Assembly: GCA_023053545.1 (NCBI GenBank)
Contig: JAKZAN010000115.1
Coordinates: 2,501 to 66,500, forward strand
DNA length: 64,000 nt
Origin: Lepidurus packardi
Taxonomy: Eukaryota > Arthropoda > Branchiopoda > Notostraca > Triopsidae
Reading direction: 5' to 3'
Shown here: positions 1 through 10,400 of the stretch, in pieces
Numbering within the stretch: position 1 is the first letter of the stretch
How the letters are laid out: each line of letters starts with the position of its first letter
Notes under the pieces: model-generated
The model's database searches: none
Told to the model about the DNA's origin: nothing
What the model saw: only the letters and a program-made list of their open reading frames with translations
Translations under genes and position numbers: made by a program

Positions 1-1006
1 TTTCAGCGAGAAGAGGGTCGGCCGAGAACGTCTATTCGATGATGGCGAGATCGATATTACACTAGTTTATAGCGCAGAGGACCAACCCAAAGACCATTAG
101 CCATAGAGAGATCTCGCTAATAAGCGCACCGATAATCGAAGTAAGGTCCTATCGTCTGATGATAGTCGATGGGATATCATCCATCAGATACAACCCGCGA
201 ACGGTCGCTCGATCTGGTAGTTGAGCATAACTCACGAAAGCATACCTCTTTAAATAATGTGGGGAAAAGACTATGTAAACTTTTGGCGGGGTACCAATCA
301 GAAGAGAGTCGTAAACGATAACTTCGAATGCTATAATGAGGTTAAGAGCGATTAGGGGTCTGACTAAGGGGCTGGTGATGTAGCACAGGCTCCAGAATCT
401 CATAGGAGCCTAGCTTGATTGTGTCAAATCATTGAAATCGATCGTTTAGCCCCAAAATACGATGTGAACGAGGTTGACAAACGCTTTGGAAATCGAAACT
501 CGCAAGGATCTCCCCATTTCGATGAAGCTGGTATTCACATCTGTCTGGATACACACCATAGCAAAGTACTTGGAATCAATTGTTAACTCATCGATCTTCT
601 CCTCAGCAATTCCTACCTTAAATGAATCAGGGCATTCGATGCGCTAGATGCCAGCAATAAAAGTATTGTTGGACGAGTTGTAGTATTCAGTGAAGAGGTG
701 TTTTGCCGGGTCGAAACTGGACTTGATAGTGTCTTTTTTGGTGGAGTTTGCGAAGGGGTGGAGGGTGATTGCCAGCAATTGAGAGGTCATGCTGACATCG
801 GATGTAATTTTCCTCGTGTAGGTGCTGGGGAGCTAGTTAGTTGGAAGCCAGAGATGCGCGATTTGGCTGGAAGCCATGAAAATCGACAGGAGGAAGACGA
901 GGACAGTGAAGCAGATGGTCTTGAAGGTGGTGAACTGTTTGCGTCCAGCGAGGGTCCACCTGGGCTCAGTTCTGAAAATATCGATATTCTTCCTGACCCA
1001 CTGCAT
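1..1006 (-). CDS. Predicted two-span membrane protein, 3' end outside window
   Basis: Reading from an ATG at 1006 leftwards gives about 335 codons with no TGA up to the window edge, so the C-terminus is missing. In-frame TAG/TAA codons (for example at the end of the LWLPTN stretch) are read as Glu. An in-frame TGA lies about 60 nt upstream, which supports this start. The N-terminus has a basic, aromatic stretch (NIDIFRTEPRW) followed by a hydrophobic span near residues 32-52; a long middle region with several N-x-S/T sites follows; a second hydrophobic span (IGALISEISLWLMVFGLVLC) lies near residues 288-307. This layout resembles a large family of uncharacterised ciliate membrane proteins with a short N-tail, one span, a lumenal domain and a C-terminal span. 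That family link is from memory of the architecture only; no enzymatic motif is visible. Confidence 0.7.
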
Positions 1007-1066
1007 ATAGTTTTCTGGGAGATAGACTTGAGATTATTTGTATTTTCTTCTAAATTATAGAAATCA

Positions 1067-2440
1067 GACTTTCGATATACCCACTTTATATATGATTAGA
1101 TATAAAGAAATAAAGAAAAGTCTGTTGCGAGTTCTAGAAGAAGCATAACTATTATCAAATATTTTAAACAGCTAACACCTTTTTGGCTTTTTCTAGTCAC
1201 AATAAAAATTAAGCCTCATCGTCAATACAAAAATACAAATATATATATATAGATTGGAATACCATATCTATATATATAGATTAGCTGAGGTTATCGAAAA
1301 TATTATATTGTCTTTTAATTCATTAGAAACAGAACGGCACAGAAAATAGATATGCACAGGAGGCATTCGTCGGGGGGTTCTTTGTCTCATCGCACAGAAG
1401 TGGCTAGAACAGGCTGCCAAACACACCCCTCCTCATTGGTGACGGCCCCCACACGATTGCTATGGACTCCGACTTTGTGTTCTGTCCGCAGCTGCCCCTC
1501 AACTGTTATTTGCTGTTCAGTCGAAGAACTAAATTGACATTCTCCTTTTTTAATTAGTAAATACCTTTTATATATATATTTATCTGAAAAGGAATAGAAT
1601 AAATAAACCTTCATTATAACATACTGTTCTGTTTTTTTTAAAAATATTAAATAGAAATACTTCAACGAAAAGGACACACGTATGATTCTTCTATATGGTT
1701 TAACCATTATATAAATATATGGATATATGGATGTTCCTTTACATTTTCATTATCATTTGTTAGTCAGGATTTATTGTCGACTATTCTGACACTCTCATTC
1801 CCTGCTGTTTTCTACAATTAAACTTAGTACGCTCACCCAAACGAAGTTTCACAAGCAGGATGACTAAAAGAGATGTCGTCCTTCAAGTCTACTCAGGATT
1901 GGTGCTGCCCCTCATTCCACCATAGTTAACGGGGTGGATTCCGGCCGTGCATGGTCACTGTATATTTCCGACTATGGAAATCACCATGTTAATAAACTCA
2001 TTTTTCTTCTCTCAACATTCCCTATTTATAAATGAAGTAGAATAACCCGTGCTAGTTGGGTCTGTCTTGAGATAACTTTTGACATATTAGGAGTATCCTT
2101 TTCTACTTCTCTTCGTGCTTTCAAAGCATAGACTTTATATATTAGTTTTAGGGCCTGATGCTAGTTAGAGCATCGATGGTGGTACTTCTCATGTGAGGAC
2201 GACCATATATTTGTGTGATGGGGATGGAAGTACACACGAACTGCGTGGTGGATATCTGCAGGTTCTCCCAGTCTCAGGACTTCATAATTTTGGCATATAT
2301 ATCCCTATCAGTTACTTTGCCTCCAGGTTCATCAAAAATATTTATATTTGCTCAGTATCATATTTGGCATCTAATATACACATGCATATCCATATCCATA
2401 TAAAATTTGATATCTCGAACATTCGGAAAGGAGTATGCAT
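1067..2440. other. Intergenic stretch with GC-richer islands, no confident gene
   Basis: About 1.4 kb between the 5' end of the leftmost gene and the 3' end of the GDPD gene. Most is AT-rich. Three GC-richer islands stand out at roughly 1345-1545, 1845-1975 and 2150-2320. None gives a convincing reading frame under UGA-only stops, and no tRNA (no B-box such as GGTTCGA) or 5S rRNA was seen. They could be non-coding RNAs, decayed coding sequence or regulatory DNA. Confidence 0.5.
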
Positions 2441-3436
2441 TCAGACATTTTTTTGGTAGAACACTTGCTCCTTTTTCAGGTACTCCGCTAGTCTCAAGGG
2501 CACATCTGTCATTACGCCTCTGCACCCCAGGCTGACCGCGTACTTGAAGTCTTCCTCGCTGTTCAGCACGAAGTGGAAAGTCAATATCCCTCTCTTCCGC
2601 AGATGATAGATCATCCCTCCACTAATGAAGCTCAAGAACCTCATTACTCCAAAACCCAAACACTTCAGACATGCTCCTCCGGGTCTGATGGTGTCTATCC
2701 ATTCACGGGCCTCACGAGTCATTAGTGGGACTTCCATGAACCCAGGCTCTATGCAACAGAAAGGCAGTAGTCCGAAAATGTACAGCAAGAATAACTTGAT
2801 GACTTTCCCTGCATTGAAGAATGTCTCCACATTGGGGTTTTACAGTTGGAGGAGTTCGAGATTTTTGCTGCCTGCGATTCCCCACACCGTGACGTGTTCT
2901 CTTTTGAACTCCTTCACGAGACGAGATAGCTCTCTGATAGCAGACTCAGTAGGACTCTTGAGTTCGATATTCATCGGCTTCTCAGGAAATTTCCTGAAAA
3001 GCTCTTCGAGCAGAGGAATTTTATTGCCGTAGCCCTTGCCGAAGTCATTCGTGAAGTGCAAGGCGAATCGCTCTTTATAGACAGGCAGGTCAGAATAGTT
3101 GACATCACATAGGGCTTTGCCAAGACCACATGTCCTTTACAGAGTCAGATCGTGATGGACTACTAGTCTCTTGTCACGAGTTTCCAAGACATCGAGTTCG
3201 AACATGTGGGAGTAAGGTGCTGTGAGTTCAAATGTCTCGAGAGTATTTTCCGGCCCTTCACGCGAGCCACCCCTGTGTCCAATGCAGAAGACTTGGTCGG
3301 AATCGATGAGATCATTGAAAGGCTGATGTCTGAAGACTCTTCTTTTCCAGAGTATATTAGGGAGGAAAAGAAAGAACAGGGAAGTGAGATAGTAGGCAGG
3401 GATGAGCATCCATAGCCAGGCGAGCTCGATAGCCAT
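2441..3436 (-). CDS. Glycerophosphodiester phosphodiesterase family protein (GDPD1/4-like)
   Basis: A single exon of 331 codons ends in TGA. An N-terminal hydrophobic span (residues about 3-24) is followed by GHRGGSREGPENTL, the GDPD signature that begins the TIM barrel, then a metal-binding E-L-D (FELDVLE) and HDLTLERTCG, matching the family HD-x-x-L-x-RTTG block with a TAA supplying Glu before Arg. NIELKSP matches the later E-L-K metal/active-site element. Length and the single N-terminal anchor fit the membrane-anchored GDPD1/GDPD4 type (about 315 aa), which cleave glycerophosphodiesters or lysophospholipids to glycerol phosphate products at ER-type membranes. The start was chosen because it begins the membrane anchor, as in the animal proteins. 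The exact substrate cannot be told from sequence. Confidence 0.88.
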
Positions 3437-3868
3437 ATGGGTTAAAAGAGAGCCGGGGAAACTAATACTTGGACTTTTCCTTATTCGGGATAAAACAATG
3501 TATGTATAATAAAAATATGTGTTTCTCTTTTTTAGATGGGGTTGCAGGGGAGAGTGTTCGTATGGGCGACAACTTAAATTTATAATTTTCCTGATGCCCA
3601 CCTGTGAACACATTTAGTTTCTTTAAATTCCGAATTTAGTGGAGAGTATTGTTCACATTCTGGAATGGCTAATTCCTCTCTTTGGTCGCGACTTTTGGGC
3701 CACAATCCCCAGCCAACTATCACCCAATAGATTGTCCCAGTCATCTTCCCTCTGTCTTCAACTTATTTCCACTACTTTCTCTTCTTTTTAATAAATAATT
3801 CTCATATAACTACTACTATTACTACTACTCATAAATATATATATATATAACTCCCCTATCAGAAACTA

Positions 3869-4684
3869 TCAGCGATTGCTTTGCACTTTTCGCTCACATC
3901 CACGGCTCCGATGCTTCTGAATAATTCTCCAATCCTCAAGTACCGTGCTTTTGTATCGAACTCCATCACGTGTTGCAGCTTCATAAGACAGCATGGGACA
4001 CAGCAGCGACTCCTCATTCGAAAATGGATTCATCAGACATCCCCATAATGTGCAATGGTCAAACCCTACCATGTGCAGAGTCTCATGCAGCATCGTCAAT
4101 ACAATGGCCTTTTGCGGGTTTAGGGTAGTCAATACAGCTGTGCGGCTACCTCCAATCGTCCTGCCATCTACTTAGGTGAAGTCTTCGTGGATCAGGGTTT
4201 CGACAAAGACTACCAGAAGGCGCGAAGGCTAAGCGTAGTCTCTGAACAGTTCGACTAGCTGGACTGAATCCATCCATCTCTATGGTGTGCGGTCTAGTGT
4301 GTACTCAAGTTCCTGGTGATAATCCGTAATTTTGGCTCCACGCACCGCGATCTTCAGATCTTCGCGGATCTTTACATCTTGAATACCAATAAAATGTTGG
4401 AAGAAGGGAACCAGGAGTTTCTTGTCTTGGGACCAGTCTTTGGGTTTGTCTTTTCTTGGGACAAAGAGCAGGTCGATACCCTCGATTTAGTTTTTGACCC
4501 ATTCCTTGGTTTTGGACTTATGTGCAAAATCGGAAAAAGATTGGTTGCGTTCCCTGCCATTTTTGGTATTGAAGTCGTCAAGAGTGCCAAAGTGGATACT
4601 GGACTGGGGATTCCAAAATTAAGGGGGCACGGGAGTGTCCTGCTGTGCGTTTAAGGCTTTTTTTTGCTTATTGGATAAGCTCAT
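3869..4684 (-). CDS. Archaemetzincin-like zinc metalloprotease
   Basis: A single exon of 271 codons ends in TGA. Near residue 200 it carries HETLHMVGFDHCTLWGCLMN, which is HExxHxxGxxHC-x4-CM, the exact archaemetzincin (M54) arrangement: three zinc-binding His, catalytic Glu, and the extra Cys/Cys that with later cysteines (LLCPMLS) form the second zinc site. Upstream reading is unbroken only with UAR as Glu (for example PPEFW, KNEIEG, DRTPERW, FTEVDG). Length is slightly below the 310-360 aa of animal AMZ1/AMZ2. The N-terminal 130 residues do not obviously align, as is common in this family. Role inferred: a soluble aminopeptidase-type metalloprotease; physiological substrates of the family are poorly known. 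Confidence 0.86.
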
Positions 4685-4801
4685 CTGTGCTCAAAGATTC
4701 AGGTATTAATTACTTTTATTAAGTGTGGATAGACAAGAGATCAATTAAAAACGGGGGAAATTTGTTATGGACCTGATGACTTATTTCGGGTATTGTGTTT
4801 T

Positions 4802-5047
4802 ATGAGTGCTGTGGCGCAGTTAGGCAGATCTTGTGAGATGTCTCCGAAATGCACCATAAGACTGACTTCGATCAGCCCTAACCATGCTCCTCTGCTAGGT
4901 ATGGCATTCGGAAAACTTCTGCATTTTGATACTCTGGTGACTTGGGTTTTATTGGGGATGGTAGCCTATGGGTCGACTGAAAAGGGAGAAAGGTTGCTAT
5001 AATTTGTTTAAAGCTAGGAGGTTATTGCTAGACCATAGACTTTTTGA
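4802..5047 (+). CDS. Possible small ORF, unrecognised
   Basis: An ATG followed by 81 codons to TGA lies in a GC-richer island between the AMZ and TMBIM genes. The predicted peptide is partly hydrophobic (LVTWVLLGMVAYG) with an acidic C-terminus built largely of UAR codons. With only one stop codon, an open frame of this length is easily met by chance, and no family match is seen. It could equally be a non-coding RNA or the 5' flank of the archaemetzincin gene. Confidence 0.2.
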
Positions 5048-5197
5048 ATAACCAAAAAAGATCTATTCTAAATAATATGTTCGTGACTTTCAAAATATTC
5101 GACGTATTCAGATAGGCTAAATTTTTTATCGGGATTTGCTTAGACATAGGTATATGAGTAAAAAGAATATTGATCAGGTCGTATGCCACCCCTTCAG

Positions 5198-5970
5198 TCA
5201 CCGAGTCAGCCTCATGATGTTCAAGATATGCAGGAACAGTGTGATTATGTCCACGTATAGCCGCATGCAGGCTACCGACGCAGAGTCTATTGTCTCCTCG
5301 TTTTCCCGTCCTCCCACGATCAGCTGCGTGTCCACCACCAAGTACACTCCGAAAAGCATAGCTCCGCCCACTGAAAGCACTAGGTGCACGATCTTATTGT
5401 GGGTGAACAGGGCGAATAAAGTGAAAAGGGCCAGTCCCACGCCGATCACTAGCAAGACTCCTCCTTTAGTAGTAAAATCAGTCCTGGTTAGCAAAGCATA
5501 CATTGTCAGTGCAATCACAATAGCTAGGGTTATTAGGGCTGCACTAAGGACCATTCCGAAGCCATACCGGGCAGCGGTCTGGGCGCAAATAGCACTCACG
5601 ATATAGCTCTCACACATTGTGAATACAGCCAGCAACAAGGCATCGATAGGTGATCGTCTTCCAAAATCGGTGCAGAAAAGAACGATTTGGATGAGCAGGG
5701 TGATAACGACGCAGACTATGAAAAGCCACTGGTTGGTCTTTTGGAAAGCTGCGAACTCAGGCAGGAACAGGGCAAGGTTGATGACGACGGCAGTGACAAG
5801 CATCTGGACTAGGTATAGAGATATTGAATGTGTTTTTTAGATGTTGTACGTGAGAGCAAGATGTAGACCTTTCTGATGAAGGCGAGTCGTGCATTCCTGT
5901 AGAGATCGGGAGACTGATTCGAGAAGACATAGGGTTCGAACTCCGGTTCAGGATATTTAGCTGTGAACAT
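5198..5970 (-). CDS. BAX inhibitor-1 / TMBIM (Lifeguard) family membrane protein
   Basis: Two exons (5970-5850 and 5808-5198) join across a 41-nt GT-AG intron to give 243 codons ending in TGA. The N-terminus is acidic and Pro-rich (YPEPEFEPY), then FIRKVYILLSLQMLVT, the typical family entry into the first membrane span. Six to seven hydrophobic spans follow, with LVVDTQLIVGG and the final LYVDIITLFLHILNIM, matching the conserved DxQ and LDIxNLFL-x-ILxIL blocks of Lifeguard/GRINA proteins. Without the intron the N-terminal exon is out of frame. Family members sit in ER or Golgi membranes and leak calcium, dampening cell death or stress responses. Function here is inferred from family; the fold assignment is strong. 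Confidence 0.92.
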
Positions 5971-6407
5971 TGCTCGGAGAAATCGAGGAAGAAAAGGGAG
6001 AGGAAGGAGTGAAAGAATATGATTAGTAATCTATCTATATATGTATATGTATATTGTTTTGGTAATTTGATGATGGAAATAGCGAGCCAAAAAACAAGAA
6101 AAAGACCTCTGGAAAGTAGTGAGATGTGTCGGGGGTTTAGTATGGGTGCTATATTCTTATTTTTATGGAAAACTGAAATATTATTGTAAAGTTTATTCTC
6201 CTCGTATATATCTATACACATATATTCTGGATAGGTATTCGGGATGATACAAATCTATTCGTTTTTTTATTATATTGATTGGGTTATTTGTAAAAAATAT
6301 ACAAATTATACATTTTTCAATCGTTAACCCCCCCCCCTCTATCTTAGAAACACTAATATATATATATAATATAGTTTAGTCCCGGCACACAACCCACTCT
6401 CTACGAT
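5971..6407. other. AT-rich intergenic region between divergent genes
   Basis: 437 nt between the start of the TMBIM gene (minus strand) and the start of the coiled-coil gene (plus strand), so it presumably holds both promoters. It contains TA-rich tracts and a run of ten C at 6328-6337. No motif that could be named was found. Confidence 0.5.
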
Positions 6408-7285
6408 ATGCCACCCACACCCACCAAAGCCAATACCCTCCCTCATTCCGAACCCATTCTACACAAACTATCCCAGACTCATGTACACATTCTCAATTAA
6501 CCATACATCTACTCACTCCTCAGAATCTCATACTTGAGTCCCTTCACAACGTCTCCAGACTCTCTCACCAAGTCCAACACCTCAATAATCTCCTCGCAGA
6601 GTCCCGATCCCTTTAAAGACTCTCGGCGATATCAAAGAAATCCCTCGCATAATTATCGTTCGCCTCACCCAAACCTAAGAAATCCAAATCCAAAACTAGG
6701 AAACCCTCGACTCAGACTACAATCCCAACTAGCCCGTACCTGAAACAAATCCATACCTACAACTCGGTTAAAGTACTACCTCAATGCCTGCACAACCAAC
6801 ATCTCCATCTGCACTCTAACTGTGAAGCTTGTCACCTCAAAAAATAGCCCAGCATGATCCAACGCATCTTCAGAAAGAAGAAGAAGGAAAACATCGCCCC
6901 TGCTGCTATGAAAAAGGAGAAAGTGTAAAAGAAAACTTCGCAAGGGAAGCTTGTAGTGGTCAAGTATACTACTGAATGCGTACCCGCAGAGGGGGATGAT
7001 GACTGGGAGAACGACAGAGTCGTCAGGACTGAATAAACCCAAGAAGATTCGAGTTCCCCGCTTCGGAATGTTCAGACCCACCATATTAACAATGGATAAT
7101 GTGATGGGAGGTTGAGTTTATACCGAGATCAGCTCCAGAAGAAACTGCTGAACATTAACAAGTCGATAAAAAAACTGTAGCTGGACCACTCCATGTTAGA
7201 ACTGAAGAAGAAGATCAAAGACAATTTCGAGATGCTGCGACCAAAGAGAAAAGCAATAATGACACGGCAGTTGTCACCACCCTGA
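6408..7285 (+). CDS. Charged coiled-coil protein, unknown function
   Basis: Exon 6408-6482, a 41-nt intron, and exon 6524-7285 give 278 codons ending in TGA. The joined N-terminus runs smoothly into a heptad-like helix (SLHNVSRLSHQVQHLNNLLAE). The middle is Lys/Pro/Ser/Thr-rich and looks disordered, followed by a very basic patch (IFRKKKKENIAP), an acidic patch (EGDDDWENDR) and a second Lys-rich helix near the C-terminus (LQKKLLNINKSIKKLELDH). Several UAR codons are in frame. The same 41-nt intron size as the neighbouring TMBIM gene supports the splice. No domain is recognised. Confidence 0.72.
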
Positions 7286-7474
7286 GAAAATACAGATGCC
7301 CCAGTCGATATATACATCATTTTGGTTTCACTCTTTTAAGTTTACGCACCACATATGTAAATAAAGGCAGTCTTATTAAAAAATTGTGTGAATAAACAAA
7401 AAATATCTTCATCAAACATATTCCTTTTTTTAGTATGTCTATCTTCTTGAGATTTTTGGACCACTTCCAGATAA

Positions 7475-10400
7475 TCATAATCTATCCCTTGAGTTCGACT
7501 TTGTGCCACTCCACTTCGGCATGTCTAGCCTCTGCAGGTAGATCTTCTCCAGCTGTTTGTTCACCTTCACTTCTTTACCTTGACTAGAGTGGTTGTTCCG
7601 CACCGTCTTCTCCTTGCTCGGAGGCCTGTAGAACTACTGCAGACTATCCATCGGGCGTTCATTCAACTGGTGCATCATCGGCCCTCCACTCATGTTGTTG
7701 TTATTTCTATTCCGCTACATAGAGTTATCTGGGTCCAACTTTCTACCAGATGACATAATTTGTGTGGTCGATGCTTGCCTCCTGTGCTGTTGCTCCTTTT
7801 CCCTGCTGCTCATAAGGTAGATCTGGGGTTTCTCGGGAACATCGTTCTTGCCTAAGGGTTTCCTGCTCGGTGGGTTGCGCATTCTTTGTACTCCCGCTGC
7901 ATTGTTGATGTTGCCCGAATTCTGCTCGTCATATCGCTGGTTGTATTGGTTGAAATCCGAAGGCGAGATCCCGAATTAACTATCGTCTGCATCTCCGATT
8001 CCGCTTGTGTCATAGACCACATTGTACTTGCCGGGAGATCTATTAGTTGGCTTGGGGTTGGTGTGGGTATTGGGGACTCGAGAAAGTGGGGCGATTCTTT
8101 CAGAGTCCTATCTGCTCTGTTGGGTCACTACTTTGTTCCTTGCGACTATGGTGTTAGAAGGATAGCCAGAATCTGAAATATCTTCGCTCTCAGACAATTC
8201 GATATCTGGAGTCTCTGCTTTACGCTGTTGTTGGCGTCCTTTAAGAGGAGAGACCTTTACGCTGCTTTTCTTATCCAATCTACGATCACCAGCTTCACCT
8301 TTACCTTTGGAGACAGAAGGAATCACAGGATTCATCACAGGCGAACGGCTGTGCGAACTCGTCTATCGTCTCTCCTTATTGTTATCAGACGGGATTTTGT
8401 TACGGTTATTTCTGACAGCAACTTCAATTTTGGGATTCGCATACTCTTAGATCGTACCTGTCTCACTGAAGGTTACTGCACTCCTCCTCTGGGTGTACTA
8501 GAGCATAGGATCACTATCATTAGCCATATTCTGTCGTCTGTTGTGTGCATTATAGTAGCTGGGTTGTTTGTAGAGTTCATCCTGCGACTCTCGGACAGAC
8601 TTCTCGAGATCCTTGTCATCAATAGTAAACTTCTTACCATTTTGTGTCATTCGAGGGGAGTCATGCTCTTCCCCCTCTTGCTCCTAATACTGATACTGTC
8701 TACGGTGAGTTACTGGTTATTGTCTAATCTCCACTGGGACAGTAGAAAGCTGTTTGGGGTTGGGAACAGCACTGGCAGCTACACTGGAATCGTAGTCTCC
8801 ATTATTTCTGTTAATATTTTTATTCTTGAACCTGAAATCATCTTCTTGTTCACTCAAGAGTTCCTTCATCTGAACAGGTTTCGAAGTAGCCTCTTCCTGG
8901 ACTGTCTTCATGGAGTTCTTGCGTTTGATTTGGGAATTACCGATCTGTTCTTTGCTTGTCTCTGCCTACTTTCTAGACTTTCTGGTGCGGGTAGGTGCTT
9001 GGGAGTTGTCTTTAGCATTGCTATTTTTGGCTAGACTTAGGATATCATCGGGATCTTCCATGGAGTCGGCATTGATAATGTGGGCATCGTTGTTACCCAT
9101 AGGGTCAACAATCTCGCTCTCCTATTAGATAATGTCGATTTGTTCCTCGTCGTCCATACCATTGTTATTCTCCAACTCGGACTTCAATGACTTCAGATTC
9201 TGGATATCATCTTCAGATAGCTTAGAGGCGATCTCGCATTCGTCTTTGTTGAATGTGAAATTTTTCTAGAATTTTTTCGGCTCTCTCGATTCTCCCTCCT
9301 TCAGCTCCTCCAACATATCCTTCATCTCTCTCATAGTCTTCGAAGACTGGTCTTTATGGAGTTTGACTCCACTCTTGCTGCCGATACTTTCTTCTTCATA
9401 TCTCCTGTTCTTCTCTTCACGCGCGTCGAATCTGCTAGCAGTAGGCATGTTGTTGACTTAGCCGATTTGAGCCATAGGGTCAGGTAGCCTCTATTCTCTC
9501 CTCAATGTCTGGGTTAGATCAGACTTCATGAAGTTATTGGATCTCGACAGTGGGTAGCCATTCTGAGGCTCTCCTTCTTCCGCTCTCTTTTTGACTTCTC
9601 TGGCTTTCTTTGCATCTTTTTATACTGATTCCCGCAACATCTTTTATCGCTATTTCTGTTCTACCTATTTCTTCAGTTTGTTATATTCCTGCTGTTTCTC
9701 CCTCAGCTGTTTCTCTAGCAAGATTTCAGCTTCATTTCTATAGGTACTGACCGAGAGATCCTACGTCTGAAGAATTCTGGATTCCCTGGCGAGTGCAGCT
9801 GCTTTCTCATGCTGGGTATCATTCACCGTGTTAGTATCCTGTGCATTGAGACTTCTTTAGAAATATTGATACTGGACTAGATCTTTCTATTTTTATCTTC
9901 CTGATACAGACTTCTGGATGCTCTTGTTCTGATTGTTTGCTTAGTATTGTATAGATTCGTCCAAGAGTTGTTTATCAGATAAGCTGTGGGAGTTCTGCAG
10001 ACTTTTGTCCAAAACTACCACTTCATCGTACTTCTATCCCTGTTGGCTCTGGTCTTTGATTTGGGGTGCATTTTGGACTCCGTAAGATAGTCCACTTTGG
10101 GACTTCATTTGAGATCCTTGCACTGATACTTCATGCATACTTGGGGCTCTATCAGAAACCTGTTTGTTGGTCATCTGCATGGACCGATCCTGCATATTTT
10201 TATCGATTAGAACTGCGGACTTCAGTGTACCTTGCACAGACTGATCAGCTACCGAAGGGTCTCTGATGCTCCCTTGCACAGAACGTTCTTTGTTGCTAAT
10301 GAACACTCCTTGGATGCTTTTGTTTTCATAATCGATAGTCCGAGCGTATTGACCCTCGTCCACCACGTTTTTATTAGGAGCAATACTGCCTTGCACACTT

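Noticed and set aside
698..1060. Plus-strand 120-codon protein
   Set aside because: Antisense to the membrane-protein gene, which has the better supported frame through the region.
4785..5000. U4-like snRNA
   Set aside because: A short stretch (GCGCAGTTAGGCAG, then TGAGATGTCTCCGA) loosely resembles the U4 5' region and its kink-turn, but no U6-pairing stem I or Sm site could be found downstream.
8228..9034. 268-codon plus-strand hydrophobic protein
   Set aside because: It lies antisense to the polar tail of the giant protein, whose minus-strand frame is continuous for 10 kb; hydrophobic antisense frames are expected opposite Lys/Glu/Gln-rich coding DNA.
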